Assembly (NCBI RefSeq): GCF_024713975.1
Contig: NC_091108.1
Span: 7,175,001 to 7,239,000, forward strand
Length of the DNA: 64,000 bases
Direction: 5' to 3'
Source of the DNA: Paralichthys olivaceus
Lineage: Eukaryota > Chordata > Actinopteri > Pleuronectiformes > Paralichthyidae
Under the pieces are notes generated by a model. That model searched no databases and had not been told where the DNA came from. It saw only the letters and a list, made by a program, of their open reading frames with translations. This document shows positions 1 to 14,683 of the stretch, in pieces (the first letter of the stretch is position 1; each line of letters opens with the position of its first letter). The translations under genes were made by a program, and so were the position numbers.

Positions 1-3000
1 TCAAAATATTTTTCAAAAGACAAGAAATCCTTTTGAAATGTCATTACAGTTATGATATTTGTAACAATTTATTTAATTGGTTAAAATCTGTCCCTGAGTT
101 AACGTTCGATATATTTCTATAACTTTTAATTGTACAGCATTTTTTGTTACAAAATCTAATAGAGTGACAATTTATAAGTACTATTTTAGATGTTATGTTA
201 ATGTTTTTTAAAATTTTATTTCATTCATTCAGATCAGCAACTGAAGTCTCAAACCTCAAGAGGAAAACGAAATATCTGACTGGACAGACACATAAATATA
301 GTGACCCCTAATACAACCATCGCCTGTTCTAACTTGAACCTGAAGATAATAACAACCAGCAGCCACGCTAAACACAACACACACATTCATGTGAATGGAA
401 CGGGTTTGGCATACATGTGTGTGTGTGTGTGGTTTTTGGTAATACTGCACTTCTGTTTTGACTGTGCAGTTCACACACACTTACAGGTCGCCCAGGTGTC
501 ATTCCTCAGAGCGTGTCCTGAAATGACTTTTCCTGTTAAGAGATTTCCATTCAAAAGACATGAAAACAACATGTTCCTGCTGGAAAATACATTATACAAT
601 CTGATCAGCTTTAGAAATGTGCCATTATATTAGAGTTTAGGATTCTGTGAGTCAGAAACACCTGCACAGGGACCAGGACACAAACTATTTTGATCGACCA
701 AAGCTGACGCAGGAGGGGAAGGGATAAAAAAAACTGGACTATGCATAAATTGAGTTTGCATAACAAACAGAAGATCCACATTCAACTGTATTCAACAGGG
801 TGATGTGAATGTACAACAGTGTTGACAGTTAGTCAGCTAATAAACACCTAATCTTTATTATTCTGAAGGGCCTGACAAAACAAATAGATATGTGATGACA
901 TTAACATTATGAGAATGAAATACGGGGAAAACTGAATGTGCAGCATGTCTCTCCACATACACATCAAGGGACAAATAATCATAATCAGGATCAAGTAACA
1001 TGACTATTAATTTCTGATGATTTAACAGTTGTTGTTTCTCACAAACTGATCTGAGAGTTTTGTTCATTAACAGCAAAGAAAACCACATCCCTTTGCAGTC
1101 GATTTTAATAAAACAAGTCGAGCCATTTATTTAATAGAAGCCAACATTTACTCCTCACAGTCAACGAGAAGTCAGAGGCATTTAAGCTCAAAACCTTCTC
1201 ATTCTCACGTCATTAATCTGCCACGGGCTTGTTCAGTCAGAACCACAAGTGCTGCTTTTTCTCTCTGCAAGTGACTCCAGCTTCCATCACTTCAGGTGCC
1301 AAAAAGGCGTATAAGGCAAAGTCAAAAGCCCAATTTGAAGGACTTTGATCAAAGTCATCATTATTAGGGAACACTAACATTAATCACATGGAACCTCCAT
1401 GTGGCTCGGAGCCACATGCAAACCAAATTACTAGTTTAATATGTGCGTCGTCTAGAGGGCAGGCGGTGTGTTCTCTCTCGCCCTGTTTTGTTGTCCATAT
1501 AATTGCCTCCGTTTATGTATTCCTTTAATTTTCTTCCACTTTACTCCTCATCTTTTCCTTTTGCTTGCTTGGCATTTTTCTTTTGTAATTATTTCCTTTT
1601 TTTTTTTTTAAAGACGCCGATGAGTAAACACCTTAAAGAATACGACTACAGTATTTGGGACACATGCAAACACAAAAACAAACTAATGTAGGCTTTTCAA
1701 GTAAAAAAAAAACAAACAATGATAATAATAACGTGGTTTTGTTCATTTTAAAATTATTTTAGTATTTAAAGCCCTGCATGTTGATGTTATGTCGAGGAGA
1801 AATGCATTTTGGTTATCCCAAAAAGATGGCGGGAAAGTACTGTTAGTTTTAGCCATTGTTTGCTTATAAACCATAGGTTAACTGTTATTATTCAAATCCT
1901 GTACAAACATACAGACGACCGTGGACGACCAATTGTTGGAATTAGTCACAACAACTGGACACATTAGAGATAATATAATATAATAAGCTCTAAGATCAGC
2001 AAGCAAGGTCGTTTTGTATGCACTTTTTGAGTGGATGCTTTTTGAGTGGATGCTTATTAGCCTAGCTTGATACCTTCCAAAGTGGAAATTCAAACTTAAT
2101 AGCATGTGACCTTCGAAATGTTATACTATGATATAGTACTGTTCTCAAATACTGTAATGTTACATGTGTTTGTTGGGGAACATTTGTATTTTTATAGTGA
2201 AAAGGGCAAAACTGCAGTGACACAGAGAGAACAATGCTACACAACTGAAGAAATCACCTGGATAAAGACAAAACAGGAGAAGACTAGAAGATAACCGCTC
2301 CACCAGTTTGACCACACGCGTTGCATTTAGAGAAATGTGTCTTGTGACTTAGCAGCATTTTTTCTGTAAGATGGATACGCGCAGTCAAATAGTGTGTCAT
2401 CCTAAGTTGCAGTGTGTTGAGCTCTCAAGGCCTCTCGAAATAAAACATTGTGTATCATAATCTGTAGACAATGACCTGCACCACAATAATTCTCCTGGCA
2501 ACGTCAGCCCTCAAACGTCAGTCACCCAGCGGCTTGAAAATGAGACACGTCCAAAATCAAATCTATCATCTTTGAAGATGGACAAAATAAGCCCATGAGT
2601 TTCAGGACCTTCATATATTTACATAGGACATAAGGAAAACTCATCACTTTCAGTCTGTCTTCTGTCTTTGTTTCTGTCTTTTGATCGGCTATGTGCTGGA
2701 GCATCTCTCCCTCCTCTCTCCTCATCTTGTCCGTCCCTCAGCCCATTAAGGACAAAGGGAGGCCATCAGGCCATCGATCACACTAACCTCCCGTGTGACC
2801 TCTTGCCAAATGACGCCTCCAGAAAACCAGGTCCGCTCCTCGCTGTTCTTTGTTTGCTCTCTTCCTGTGTTTCGCAGGGCAGCATTGTGGTACTCTCAGC
2901 AGCTCATTTAGCCGCTGGAGCAACAGGAGCCTGACGTGTTGAAACACACATCCTGCTCTAAATGAAGGTTCGCTCGCAAACAAACACAAATGATGTTTTC

Positions 3001-3650
3001 CGCACGTACTCCAAATATCAAGCTGACGGGAAAGGGCAAGAAATTAATTTGCATTTCCACCTTTCGGGGAGAATTTTATTTAGAACAGTTGGGAACTCTT
3101 CAACCATGCCTACCGATGGTGGTGAAAATATTTACACCTCTAGTGGCAAAAAAAAAACTGTGCTGGAGTAACGCTCAGCCTGCAAATCCCTTTGACTTTA
3201 TAATGTATATAGAGCTGAGGAGGAGAGTGACAAAAACAAGCCAGGAAAGGAGAGGAGGAGAAAAAAATACATTGAGAGTATATGGGAAGCCGAATTGCTA
3301 ATTTCTGGAAAAACCCATCATGAGTCAGTGGATCGGATATTTTTCTTAGTAAGCCCAGAAGTGTATGATAAACAAACCTATGGTGCATTAACTCCTTTTT
3401 ATTCACTGACAGTATTTTATAATGTAATGCGTTAATAACACAAAAAGATCATTTGAGAGTAAAAAGTGAAAAAAAGGCGGTTGCACCGACAGCGAGGCAG
3501 ATATTTGTTAGAGAAGCAAATATCCGTTGGAAAGAGAAACGCATGAGGGAGGCTGTGACTCATTCACCTTGAAGAAGAACATTGCTGGTGGCTGAGTCAC
3601 CAGGGTCACACCCCATACACCTAGCAGTCACTCAACCAGTTCCCTCTCTT
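1..3650. other. Gene-free AT-rich sequence
   Basis: Only short chance open frames; no exon pair or known domain seen. A 16-bp direct duplication lies at about 2,024-2,055 (TTTTTGAGTGGATGCT twice). Confidence 0.6.
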
Positions 3651-3654
3651 TTTG

Positions 3655-3670
3655 TCTCTCTCTCTCTCTT

Positions 3671-3704
<34 letters not shown>

Positions 3705-3739
3705 GCAAACACACACACAAACAAGCACACGCACACACA
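3655..3739. repeat. (CT)n(CA)n microsatellite
   Basis: A CT tract followed directly by a CA tract with minor interruptions. Confidence 0.95.
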
Positions 3740-3949
3740 GTTAAACATTTGGCATCTGATTTCCCGCACTACGTTCTAACTGGCAGATCTGGACACCATC
3801 CCTTCTCATTACTTTTCTCACTCAACAACTTTACATTTACAGATGAATAAAGTGTTTTCATTTTCTTTTGTGATATAGCTGATTTCGTTTTATCATCTAC
3901 TACCATTCAGCAATAATTGTCTATTTAAAATATTTCACATAAAAGTAAA

Positions 3950-4070
3950 GAAATGGACATGTATCTGCTTTCATGACTAGATTTAGCTGAGAAGATTGAC
4001 ACACGTTTGCACACCAGTTAGCTTAGCTTAGCATAAAGTCTGTAAACAGCTTTGGTTTTTGTGTAAATTA
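3950..4070 (-). mobile_element. Teleost interspersed repeat copy (TTAGCTTAGC type)
   Basis: Contains GCTGAGAAGATTGACACA followed by GTTAGCTTAGCTTAGCATAAAG, a combination I recognise as a very abundant short repeat in teleost genomes. An opposite-strand copy is at 40,478-40,600. Family name not assigned. Confidence 0.6.
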
Positions 4071-4090
4071 GAAATGCTTGATATGTTTAA

Positions 4091-4740
4091 TTAAGTAGTT
4101 AGGTTTGGCTTTGGATCAGATCTGAGGGATGTTATTGATCTATTCTCCCTTAAAATGGATGAATAAGTCTTTGGAGGATCAAATGCTAATTTATCACATT
4201 GGACTTTAAACATCAGCGAGCCTGTATCTGATGGGTCTCGCCCCCCCTTCCATTCAAACCGCATGTCCTGGAACTGTTTGGAAAATCTTAAAGGGGGTGG
4301 GTCTGATGACAGAAAAGCATCCAATGGAACGCTGCAGAAGCATTTGTTTTCCAAAACCAAGATGGCTACCACTGATGCGGGGAGGTCTGTTGAGGTCAGG
4401 TTGTCATTTATGTTTCTCTCAGAGAACAAACAGTTGTACTGTGGATTATGTTTAAATAAATGTATCTTGTCACTTTGGGTCATACATTCCATTGCTCTGA
4501 TTGGTTGTCGGTCTGTTCTGGGAAAGTTGATAACGTCCTTCGGAATTCGAAAATGAACATTGCAAAAGCAAATTCTATCTGGTAATGCCAGGTTGTTACC
4601 ATGGTGAAAGCAACAACAACTATATATCAGAGAAATGGTGGCTGAACAGAGTAAAGAGCTAAAACCCACTAACATCTTTTCTTTGTCTGCAATGGGAATA
4701 ACATCGAACATGATCACACTGGAAACCAAAGACAGAAAAG
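4091..4740. mobile_element. Probable decayed repeat with a long chance open frame
   Basis: A 212-codon open frame on the minus strand has no recognisable domain, no splice-site or promoter context and an ordinary base composition. The DNA holds motifs typical of fish interspersed repeats (AAGATGGCTACCACTGATG, CATTGCTCTGATTGGTTG). I interpret the open frame as a by-product of a repeat, not a gene. Confidence 0.35.
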
Positions 4741-5997
4741 GTAAACTCCTCTACAGTCAATGGGAAATGGCTTTAAATGAAGTTTAAAAAACAAGCATGT
4801 ATCAGCTAAGTATTTAAAGTGCTAATTGCTGCCACTACACATCACAATTTCAGTTAATTGTAAATGACTGAAACATTTTAGTGACACTTTACGATTCGAG
4901 TGATCCACCCACTATATTTTAAACACAGGATTTAGAGCATTTAACTAAAGTGGAAGCTTTCCTTCCAAAAAAAAGTAACGTGTGGATTGAATTCATAAAC
5001 GCTGATTTGTTGCATTACACATTTCTGGGCGCACCACAAATCCCTCAATATCATCTCTAATCTACATTTCACCTCATCACGGTCACAGAATTTGCTGCAT
5101 TACACACTTTGTGCAGCTTTTATTTCCATGCATTTCCATGTCAATAACACGACTCAACACTGTTAAATATAGAATCAGAATCAGACACAGACTTTCAGGT
5201 TTCCGTGTGTGGAGAGTCACATTGACCTTGAAAGGTGCGCTGATTTTTATTGAATGTTGACGCTGCCTTTACAGAAATGAAAGACTATGAGGTGAATATG
5301 AAGTCAAACAGTGTTTCACCTAAAAAACTACTGAAGATTTTCTACATGTGGAGTCGTCTCACGCTTCTTTTGAAATGATAATCCACACAGGATACACATC
5401 TGACAGAAATTATGTCATATATTTCCATCCTTTAGCTTCTGTCCAAGTACCTCTCAGCACCAAGGTACTTCATGGAAAACAGATGGTTGTTCAACACAGC
5501 GTTCTTCACATGTGTCTTATGTGTCATCAGCTTCATTTGAAAATGGTTTTTTAACCGTGTAATTTGAGAGCGTGGATACAATCAATATAAGTTTCTGTGA
5601 GTTATTTTAAAAATGACCTTTCACTGTATTTCACTGTCACCTCTGCCCCTTACAATATCCCTCTGGTCTGTTGACTTATTACTCTATATTGGCAGCAGCC
5701 CCAAGTTCAATCTATTTATAATAAAGTAAATTCAATTTATTTCTTAATGTTACATCCATTAGCAGGAGTCCAGCAGCTTGAAACACTCCACACGGTCCTT
5801 TATTAGCTTTAACTTATCATATTTACAAATCACCATGTTTAAGTTAAAGCAGAAGGCTGTTTGGGTGCTGAGCAGTGGAGCTAATTAACTTCCCCGAAAT
5901 TCAAACATGATCAGGGCTCAAAAATCCTGCTTGGTTTAAAATCACAAGTCAGATCAGTGACTCAAGAGAGAAAGATTTCCCTCCAAAAATCTACAGA

Positions 5998-6018
5998 AAC
6001 ACACACACACACACACAC
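5998..6018. repeat. (AC)n microsatellite
   Basis: About ten AC units. Confidence 0.9.
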
Positions 6019-9000
6019 GAAAGAATGAGTGTAAATGCCACTCTGAAGCAGATTTTCCACATGGCCGGCTGGCACTTCCAGTAACCGGATGGCACACTTC
6101 CCTTATTTCCACTGAGAGTGAAAATTGAAAGAGGGTGTGGACGATTTAAATAGACTTCTACAGCCACGCTGGCAGTGAAAAAAGAGAAAAAAGATTAATT
6201 TTCATTTAGTTGTGGTGAACAAAATTAAACTGTCCTTCTTAACTTATTATGAAATTAAGAGGTGGTGTTCCAGGCCTTGTGTACTTTTTTGTTGCAAATC
6301 GTAAAATGTATGTCTGCATTGTGACGCATCAACAGGTTTTTTATTTTACCCCTTTGGTACTTCTTTGTTAGTGAGGCATTTTGGGAAATATTAGCTTACT
6401 TAGCAACAGTTAGGAAATGACTAGCCTGTCCGAAAAATAAAAAAATCAACCAACCTCTCCAAAGCATTTAATAGTATTGTTAAATCTACATAGTTGGTTT
6501 AATCTACACAAAAACGAAGTTACCATATGAAAATAAACAAAAAGTACTTCTGCAGTTTACTGGAACACCTGACTGACCCTACAGCAAGGCTGTGATCCAT
6601 AAAATAAAACTTTTTGTTGCTCCTCTTTGTCAACAAGCTAACGAGATAGAACTCACACCCACTGCCACAAACTAAAATAATAAGAGGCTCACATATATAA
6701 AAATATGTCAACCCCGTAAAGTGGAATGAGTTTAAACCTCATAGGGTTGCACAAGGTTTATATCTTGGATTGGATAATAAAAAAAGAGCTTGACAAGGTA
6801 ATGACAGCCTCATGTCCACATTCACAGGTGAGGAACTTGCATTTGTTACAACTCTACTTGTACACAGCAAAATTGTGCAAAATTCAACATGATATGGCGT
6901 CATGGTTCTGGTGTTTTCTTCTGGTAAAATAAGGAAGACAGGTCATAAAAATGAAACATAGCAGGTAAATATCCATATACAGGTTATAATGGCCTCTTTT
7001 CTCTACTCTCCTTTTGGTTTTCTGATGGTAAACAACACCAAAACAAAGGTAGTCTGTGCTACATAGCAATTTCAGCAGTAACAATATATGTCCCTGTCAG
7101 TACTAATGTTCCCACATCCAGCATATGCAGACGACAGGGCTACAAGCCGGGGCTCGGGCCTGCAGCATCTCTCCTCTGTTGCCTTATAATGAGGGCTGAC
7201 TCAAGCAGAGATTAACTACGATCTGGCTTACGTTAACCCCCAGCAACTGCACGTGCTTCAGATACAGATTCAATATTTTGACATGGGACTATAGGGTGGG
7301 TGGATATTTGATTCGCCCAGTTTTTCAAATCAGTTCATGAAAAATACACCAATTAGGCAGAACTGAATGGATGGCCATGAAAACTACACCCAATTACAGG
7401 AGAATAAATGGACATCTCCAGGAGGGAAACCTTATTAGTGTAAAACAAGTTAGTGTGTCCGAGCCGCCCGATTCTGAGTCAGTGAGACCTGCGGATTTCG
7501 AGGCGTAACAGTCTGACAGCTAATTTTCTGATGTCAGCCAACTTAGCGTTGCAGATTTACGAGCAAGAAGCAAACAAAGATAAATATGACGCTTAAATAC
7601 ATAATGAGAAGCATTTTGCCACTTGTGGCTTGTAAACTCTACTTTAAAATTCACTCTCAGCTCAGCAGCCCGACAAGACGTGAAGCACGAGGCCTGTAAA
7701 TTTCACTGCCAGAACACCACAGTGCGCTGGCATCATGATCAGCAGACGTCACAAAACCACTCAGTCTGAACCCGAACCAGCACGAGAGACAAAATGATGT
7801 ATTTTTATAACAAATAATGAATTTCCAAATAACTGGAGACTTTTTAAACTCAGTGCACTTGCAAGCTGCGATTAAAAGAGGGCTGTTATTGGTGGTGTTC
7901 CCTCACCTCACCCCACTGTTGAAGGGTTAATGACCAGATCATTCAGAAATCATAAAAATGGTTGTTGAGTTTATCATATTATTTGACTGTTGCAAATATT
8001 GATTTCGAGCATTTGTTTTCTCTTCCAAGTAATTGTGATAAAATGTTGTTGTGTCGTCTCATAACGAAAAATGAATACCCAATTATAAAACTAACAAAAT
8101 AAGAGTAAAGAAACACAAGTACAAGAAGAAGACGGATTACAATCTTGAACTGTGAAATACAAACTGATTGTGTTGCACAATAAGATGCAGGATTGTTCTT
8201 GGATCTAATTATACTCATATGGAAGTCATTTATGCCATCATTTAAAATGCAGAAGGTGTAAGGTACACAGGGACACAATGACTATATTCAGATCCAGAAT
8301 GCACACCTATGTATAAATAGAGTATGTGAGTACTTTTTAGTGGTCTGAATCATTTAAATCAAATCAAGTCATCCAATATTTGTTCTCCAGCGTTTGACTT
8401 GTGACTGAATGATGCAGCTGAAACATGGTCGAACGTCCAGTTCCGCTTTTCATTTTTCAGCAAAGAACCATTTGAAAACCAAAAGCTGTTGTAACAAGTC
8501 CCGCCCGTTATGCAGAGCAGGTTTATTTATGCAACAACAAAATATTTGGTTCAACTTATTGCCAAATGCCTAATCCACTATCTGTTTGGAAATGTGAAAA
8601 GTGAAAGTTCTGAACCACAGTTTTTCTTCGTATTGAAGGTTTCAGCTCACATTGTAAACAATGATTCATGTCATTCATATTTGTTCTATTACAACTATTT
8701 TTTTTTTTTTTTCCCCACTGCGGTCGGACTTGATTCCCTCTCTGAACCTTATTTTTCAGCACTCGACGGAAATAAAATATTCACTTTGCCTCTTTAATTC
8801 TGAGCCTCACATCGTAACTTCTTCTTTAAGGTTGGATGCACATGGCTGATGGATTTAGCTCCAAATGGAGCGGCCCCTGATACATCCTGGTTTTTCACTT
8901 TCTCCTCAACCGCCAAATAAAAAATGACTGGACGGTAACTTTGGCACATGATTAAGATGAGAAAATCTGTCGCGGTTTGCATCCCGGCTTCCCTCAACCC

Positions 9001-10365
9001 CTCCGCTCCAACTACATTTCTGTTTCAAGACATATTCATCCATCTGCACTCGCTTGATCCCCAGTCCAAACCACAGCGATGACTCACGGGTAAATGAGCA
9101 GGGGCTGGGGGTGGGGCGGTGGAGGGGCAGAAAACGGACAGATTAAGTCTCAGGGAACAGTTTGTGGCGGGGAATCAGAGAGGGGCGTTTTGAAGCAGAC
9201 TGCTTGTGGGCGCTGGAAGCCCATCATGCAGCGCAGTTGCCTGGAATAACAAACAGAGACTGTCAGGATGACGAGCATGGATGGTGGTCCCCACTGTGAA
9301 GCCTTTTATAGAAGATCCTTCTCTAGAGACGATGGAGGGGAGATTCATTTCACTTTAATTCTGCAAAGGTTTTGGAACGACGTCCAGGGTGTGTCCACTG
9401 GGGACAGTTAAACATTATTGAACTATAGTGAACAATATGAAACACTGCTTTCATTCAGAAGGACAGTTTAATTTTTTCCCATTGAACACAAAACACTGAA
9501 TAACCAGTGAACTCGAGGTTCAGTTATTATTTCAGAGGAAATTGTAATTCTGTCTTTTGTTCTTATTCTGAATATAACTCATTATTCCTCTGCATCATTT
9601 GCTGTCAAAAAACCAATCAAAACATCAGGCGGCATCAACATTTTACTGGGTGACATGTTCCTTTATTACAATGGATGTGGGCCCTGCACTTTATTTTGTT
9701 TCAGTCACGTACACACTGCTGCGCCTTTGTCAAAATCTAAATTCTGATCTGACAACAAATGCACCAGCTAGTCTGTTAAAGCGATGCTATAAAAGCTGTT
9801 ACAGGAACAGTTTTTATATAAAGCTGCATATTTGTGACCCATCTCCATCTGGTTTACGATCGCAGTAGGAACAAATGTTCTGACCCCATGACTCACATAT
9901 TTGTTTCCAATAACTGACACAGTGTTTTATTATGAGTCAATCCCACATAATTACGCAGGTGCTGTCCATACTCACTACCACATCAAATATGTACTAAGCT
10001 GCAGATGAAAATAGTCCCTGCAGAAAAGCACTATATACTTATGTTTAAGTAATGTAATGTAAAATCTACAGTGCACAGCTATTTCAATAAATCTCTCTAC
10101 TAGACTCACCAACTTCACACTCTGCCTGCACATTGTTAAGGACACAAGGAAGTCAAATTTAGTTGCATGGATTTCGACCTGTGATACGTTCGATATTAAT
10201 AAACTTGCTCTGTAGCAGCAGTGGCAGGAACTCATCAATGTTGTCGATCAACAACAGCGCGTTCGTGACAACGGCAAATGCAATCCTCCAGGGTTAGTCG
10301 AGCTTCGCAGCCACAATCTGTCAAAGAAAGAAAAAAAACGTTGAGAAAAGAGATTTAAAAATAAA

Positions 10366-10440
10366 AGGATCCGCACCTTCACTTAATGGGTTCTTCCCTG
10401 ATCCATACCAGACTTTAGTACCAGAAGTTTAGTTGTGTTT
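10366..10440 (+). mobile_element. Fragment of an interspersed repeat
   Basis: GGATCCGCACCTTCACTTAATGGGTTCTTCC-like sequence (GGATCCGCACC, then AATGGGTTCTTCC) matches the internal part of the copies near 20.4, 38.3, 50.6 and 62.4 kb. Confidence 0.45.
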
Positions 10441-13400
10441 TTTGATTTTTGTTCACAAACAAACAAGCCAACAAACCAACACACAGGGAGAAAACATAAC
10501 GTCCTTGGCAGAGGTAAGGAAACAAAAGAAGAAACAGACTTTGCTCTCATGTCTCAGACAGGATCTGAAACCAGACAGTCTAAAGAGACCAATTCTTGGC
10601 GTCTTATTTCACGGCCTTAATAATACTTGTGTTGGCAATAACAAGAATCTCAAATAACAATAATAATAACAATAATTACTCACTAATTATCATTACTTCA
10701 TATTATGATTTCAGCCTACATAATTACCACGAAAACCCCAGATTGTTACTGTTACTGCACAGAGCAGAATTATATAATTGTTCCATTATTCATACTATAT
10801 TTTCTCTGTTCAGTTTGAATTCTGTGTTTCCGCCCCCACATCTTATAAGGGGGCAGAAACTGATCGCACATGTTTCTTTCATTACTTTTATTTGCTGAAA
10901 AACAATTAAATATTGAGAAACACACTCTGAAACACTTACAGGGAGATAGAAGCACATAGTAGGGGAGATTTTTATATATGTTTGCACCTACCCCAGATGG
11001 CTGAGAGTTGAACATGCGGCTCTCTGCCAGTCCACTTCACCAGAGGCATCACCTTCCTCAGCAGAATGCTCGAGAAGAAGAAGAGGAAGAAAAGCTGTTT
11101 CTGAGATTAAACAGGAGAAGAAATTAATGTAGAAAGTAAAAAAACAACACAGTAAACTAAGAAACTTTATTTTAACTCACCACCCATCAGGATGTAAGAC
11201 TATTTTTTATGTCCCCTTCTTTAAAACAAATGAAAATAACAGAATGCACCACGAACGATTTGATCTTTTATTCTCATCTATAGTCGTGGTTCCTCTTTGA
11301 GGTTAAGACCGTTGTTGGGGAACAAATGCAACGTTTCAGCTGCTCAAACATCGCAGTGAAAGGGAACTGTCCAAACCTCTTATTAACGTGACTAATGACG
11401 GTAAATATGAAGCGATAACAGAGAAACATGACTCACAACCTGTGTCAGATTTAACAATGTAACGTCAGAGCTGAATCAAACATCTGCTTAAAAATCTGTG
11501 TGATTCTGTTTCTTTTTTATGAGCAAATTTAAGTTGAACTGTTTTACACCAAATCCTAAATGTGGTGGTGAATAAATCACATTGTTAAATATTACTATCA
11601 TCATATTTTGTATTTTGTGCTACTTCGCAATTTTTCAGTTTTCACTTCATGGCAGTTTCTAAAAAATGTTGTTCCATGTATATTTGACAAAACTGTGTTT
11701 AAAAAACAAAACGAAAAATTAAACTTTAATATTTTTAAAGAGGCAAAACTCAAGTTACACACCTACCAGTTTTATTTTACTGCTGTAGCCTCCACAGAAA
11801 TTCTACTCAGTTGGGAATGAAGGTAAAACTTTAATGCGTTCTCGAGAAAGAGTTTGAATCCAAAATGAAGAAAAGTTTCTGTTTTTTTTTTCTTTCTCTC
11901 TGTGTACTTCTATTAAAATTATATTTTTAATGAAGTATATTACTAAATATAAATTAATAATAATAATAACTGTATTTGTATCGCACACACACACGAAACA
12001 AATGTGTTATTAATCAAGCAAAACACAAAAAACGTGTAGTAAATTTTGTCAAAACCATCGAATATCTGTAAAAAGTGGACTGGGCGAGTTCAATGTATAT
12101 TCGCGTGTTGCTTATGCATTGTGCACAGTGAGGATCTATTACACATAATTAATCGACCTCAGATTTCTAAAACAATTAGTCTTTAAAGTTAAACAATAAT
12201 GTGACATTTATTGTGATAATAATTTATATTGGACTGATGAAAATGTTTGACGTACGTCTCAACTTTTTTTAAACTGTATTCATTGTTTTTTATTCCATTT
12301 ACATTTTTTTATATTTATTAGTTACTAATTATTTACTCATGCATATTTTAGACTCTTGCTGCTGGGGGAAAAAAAAACCTTAAAAAAGCTGAGATGTGAG
12401 TGTGTTCGTCGAATGTAGAACTCCATTGACCTGTTCATGAGCGTATTGCTGCTGTTGTGACTTCTCCCTAATCTGGAACAGTGTTTTACTGACGTTACAC
12501 ATTACTGTAACTTCTGAGCCACAGTTCATGTTCCTCCCTCTGAGCTCTTCCTCATGCCTGTGAAATAAAAGCAGCATGTAGCAGGGGGTCAACCGAGGTA
12601 GCTGCGAGTCGTTCGCAGTGGAGGATGTAATACTCACGCATTTTGTTGTGTGTGTGTGTGTGTCTGCGTCTCACCATCTGGCTGCCATCAGCCACTCCAG
12701 TCCAGGTCCTGCTGACAGTCAGGACCAGCTGGCTGACTGGACAACAGTACAGTTGTAGCAGAGCAGACGGGGGCTGGTTACTGCTGCGTCTGAGCCTCAG
12801 TGTGAGAAAACACACTGAGTTAATGTATGGCGTTGGTCGTGACATAAAGACGTCCTGTTTCTTTATATTCAGTCATACTCTGAAAAATCTGCACATTTTC
12901 TTGGTGTCATTTGAAGATTAAATCTTTATTTATACTTGTATTTATTTCTCCTGCTATTTTACATATGTATATTCTATATATTTTTGTACGTACCTGTGTA
13001 TTAGAGCACTTATCTTCAAGTTCTTCATTTATTCATTCAGACGTTGAAAATAAAAGTCCAAGACATGAGATGTAATTTTAAAAATTAAGACTTAAATTAA
13101 AGTGTAATCATTAATTACTTCCTTATTGATCAGAAATAGGCTGCTAGACCCTTCTTTGATTACCTGAAGGGGTTATACAGTAATAAAAAACTTAATTAAT
13201 ATTGATTAACACAATACACTTGAAAATACAGGATGCTGGACAATGTTTAATTTAAGAGCATCAGCCCAGAAAATCTCTTTATTAATTGTCACTGTGTTGT
13301 TGACAGTCAGTGTATTCATTGTGTTGAAGGGTAAACAACAATTGTACAGAGAAAAACAATACTGTGATTTTATTTCATTTTAAATATTGCACCTTTTTCC

Positions 13401-14653
13401 AGAGCTTCTTCCACCACTGCACACAACAGACAGAAAATTACTGTGTCCTTACATGAGTCTTTTTACTGTTGCAGCTCTCAGGTCTGTTGCATTGGATGAG
13501 ATAAGAGCAGCAGTAAAACACGGTGAACACAAACATCCTCAACAACCCAACACGCCTGCCAGCGCCACAGCCTTTGTGGCCTCTCTGCTATCTGCCATGC
13601 TTCAATCGTCTTATTATCTACTCCACAGCCTCATTTTCAAGTATCACGCTGCAGATCTGAATACGTCAAGATGATCGCCTCTGTGTGCAACTCACAGTCG
13701 AGTCGGGGCTTCATTGTTCTGGCCACCTTCCTCTGAATGGTCCCTACAGGCCAGACTGGACCAGAGCGGAGCAGCAGAACAAAGCATGGCCTCTGGCCCC
13801 GGCGTTGTTCCCACACTTCCACTATTAATCACAGCGTCCAAAACACAGAGGCTCGCATGTCTGCATTGAAAAACGATATTTGTGAAAAAATCTCTTTGTA
13901 ATAATAACCAGTAATCCAAACAGTGAGATCAGGGTATATTTAGTGAACCAAGTAAAAACCAATATGGGATGGTGTTAACATATCATATGAAGCCCATTTA
14001 TAACTTTTCAGATCTATTTCTATTCGCCCTCGAACATTAGATCCAGCTCTGTCAGCATCCAGACACGTTAAGCGTGTTTAGAGCTGCTTTGAAATTCTTT
14101 TGGGTTCTGTTTATGCGTTTACTCTTCTCCTGTGTATCTGTTCGCTGACATCGTGTGCAATCAGAGCAGATCCCGTGAGCCACAAAATAAGAAAACACAG
14201 CCCGCTCATCACGGCTTCGGGGCGGACACACGAAATCCACAGTCGTGATCTGCTGAGGAGACGAATACGTCACAGGGGATTGTTGTGTCTTAAAACTGTT
14301 AAAAAGTGGTGAAAGCGTAAAGATCAAAGCTCTAGAACAGAAACAAAACAGACAGGAGAAAAGGAGGAATGTGTCAGATCTCACTGCTAACATTATGGAG
14401 TGGGGTAAATTAACCCACAGTGAAGTTTTGCGAGCATAAAGTCGGATTCTGTTGTTTCTGCAATCTGGCAAAATGGTGGTGAATTTTCAGTGATGGTGTA
14501 TTGTGTCTTTAGAAGCGAGCCTGGATGCCCCGGAGGTCTGAGGGTTGTGACTCATGCTCAAAGCCTTTGCGCCTGTGACATGGAGGAAAGGAAATAAGAG
14601 CCAGATGCCAACAGATATCCACAAACACATGGCTCAACGCGACAGACCCTGCT

Positions 14654-14683
14654 CTGTGTGTGTGTGTGTGTGTTTGTGTGTGT
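14654..14683. repeat. (GT)n microsatellite
   Basis: GT tract with a single interruption. Confidence 0.9.

Noticed and set aside
4595-4610. X-box-like GTTACCATGGTGAA
   Set aside because: Good match to an RFX palindrome, but no gene is near and it lies in probable repeat DNA.
4091-4729. 212-codon open frame on the minus strand, the longest in the gene-free part
   Set aside because: No domain, no promoter or splice context, and it overlaps repeat-like DNA; length is within chance for a repeat.
10270-11110. Possible minus-strand exons with acceptor and donor consensus at 11,000-11,100 and a terminal exon near 10,320
   Set aside because: Either frame gives peptides without known similarity; splice consensus alone is not enough.
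12552-12845. Possible minus-strand exon (97 codons) followed by an Ig-like looking stretch at 12,380-12,560
   Set aside because: The donor after the first and the acceptor before the second are out of frame with each other (joined, a stop appears at once), and no homology is recognised.
14052-14471. 139-codon minus-strand open frame
   Set aside because: No homology or exon structure; chance frame.
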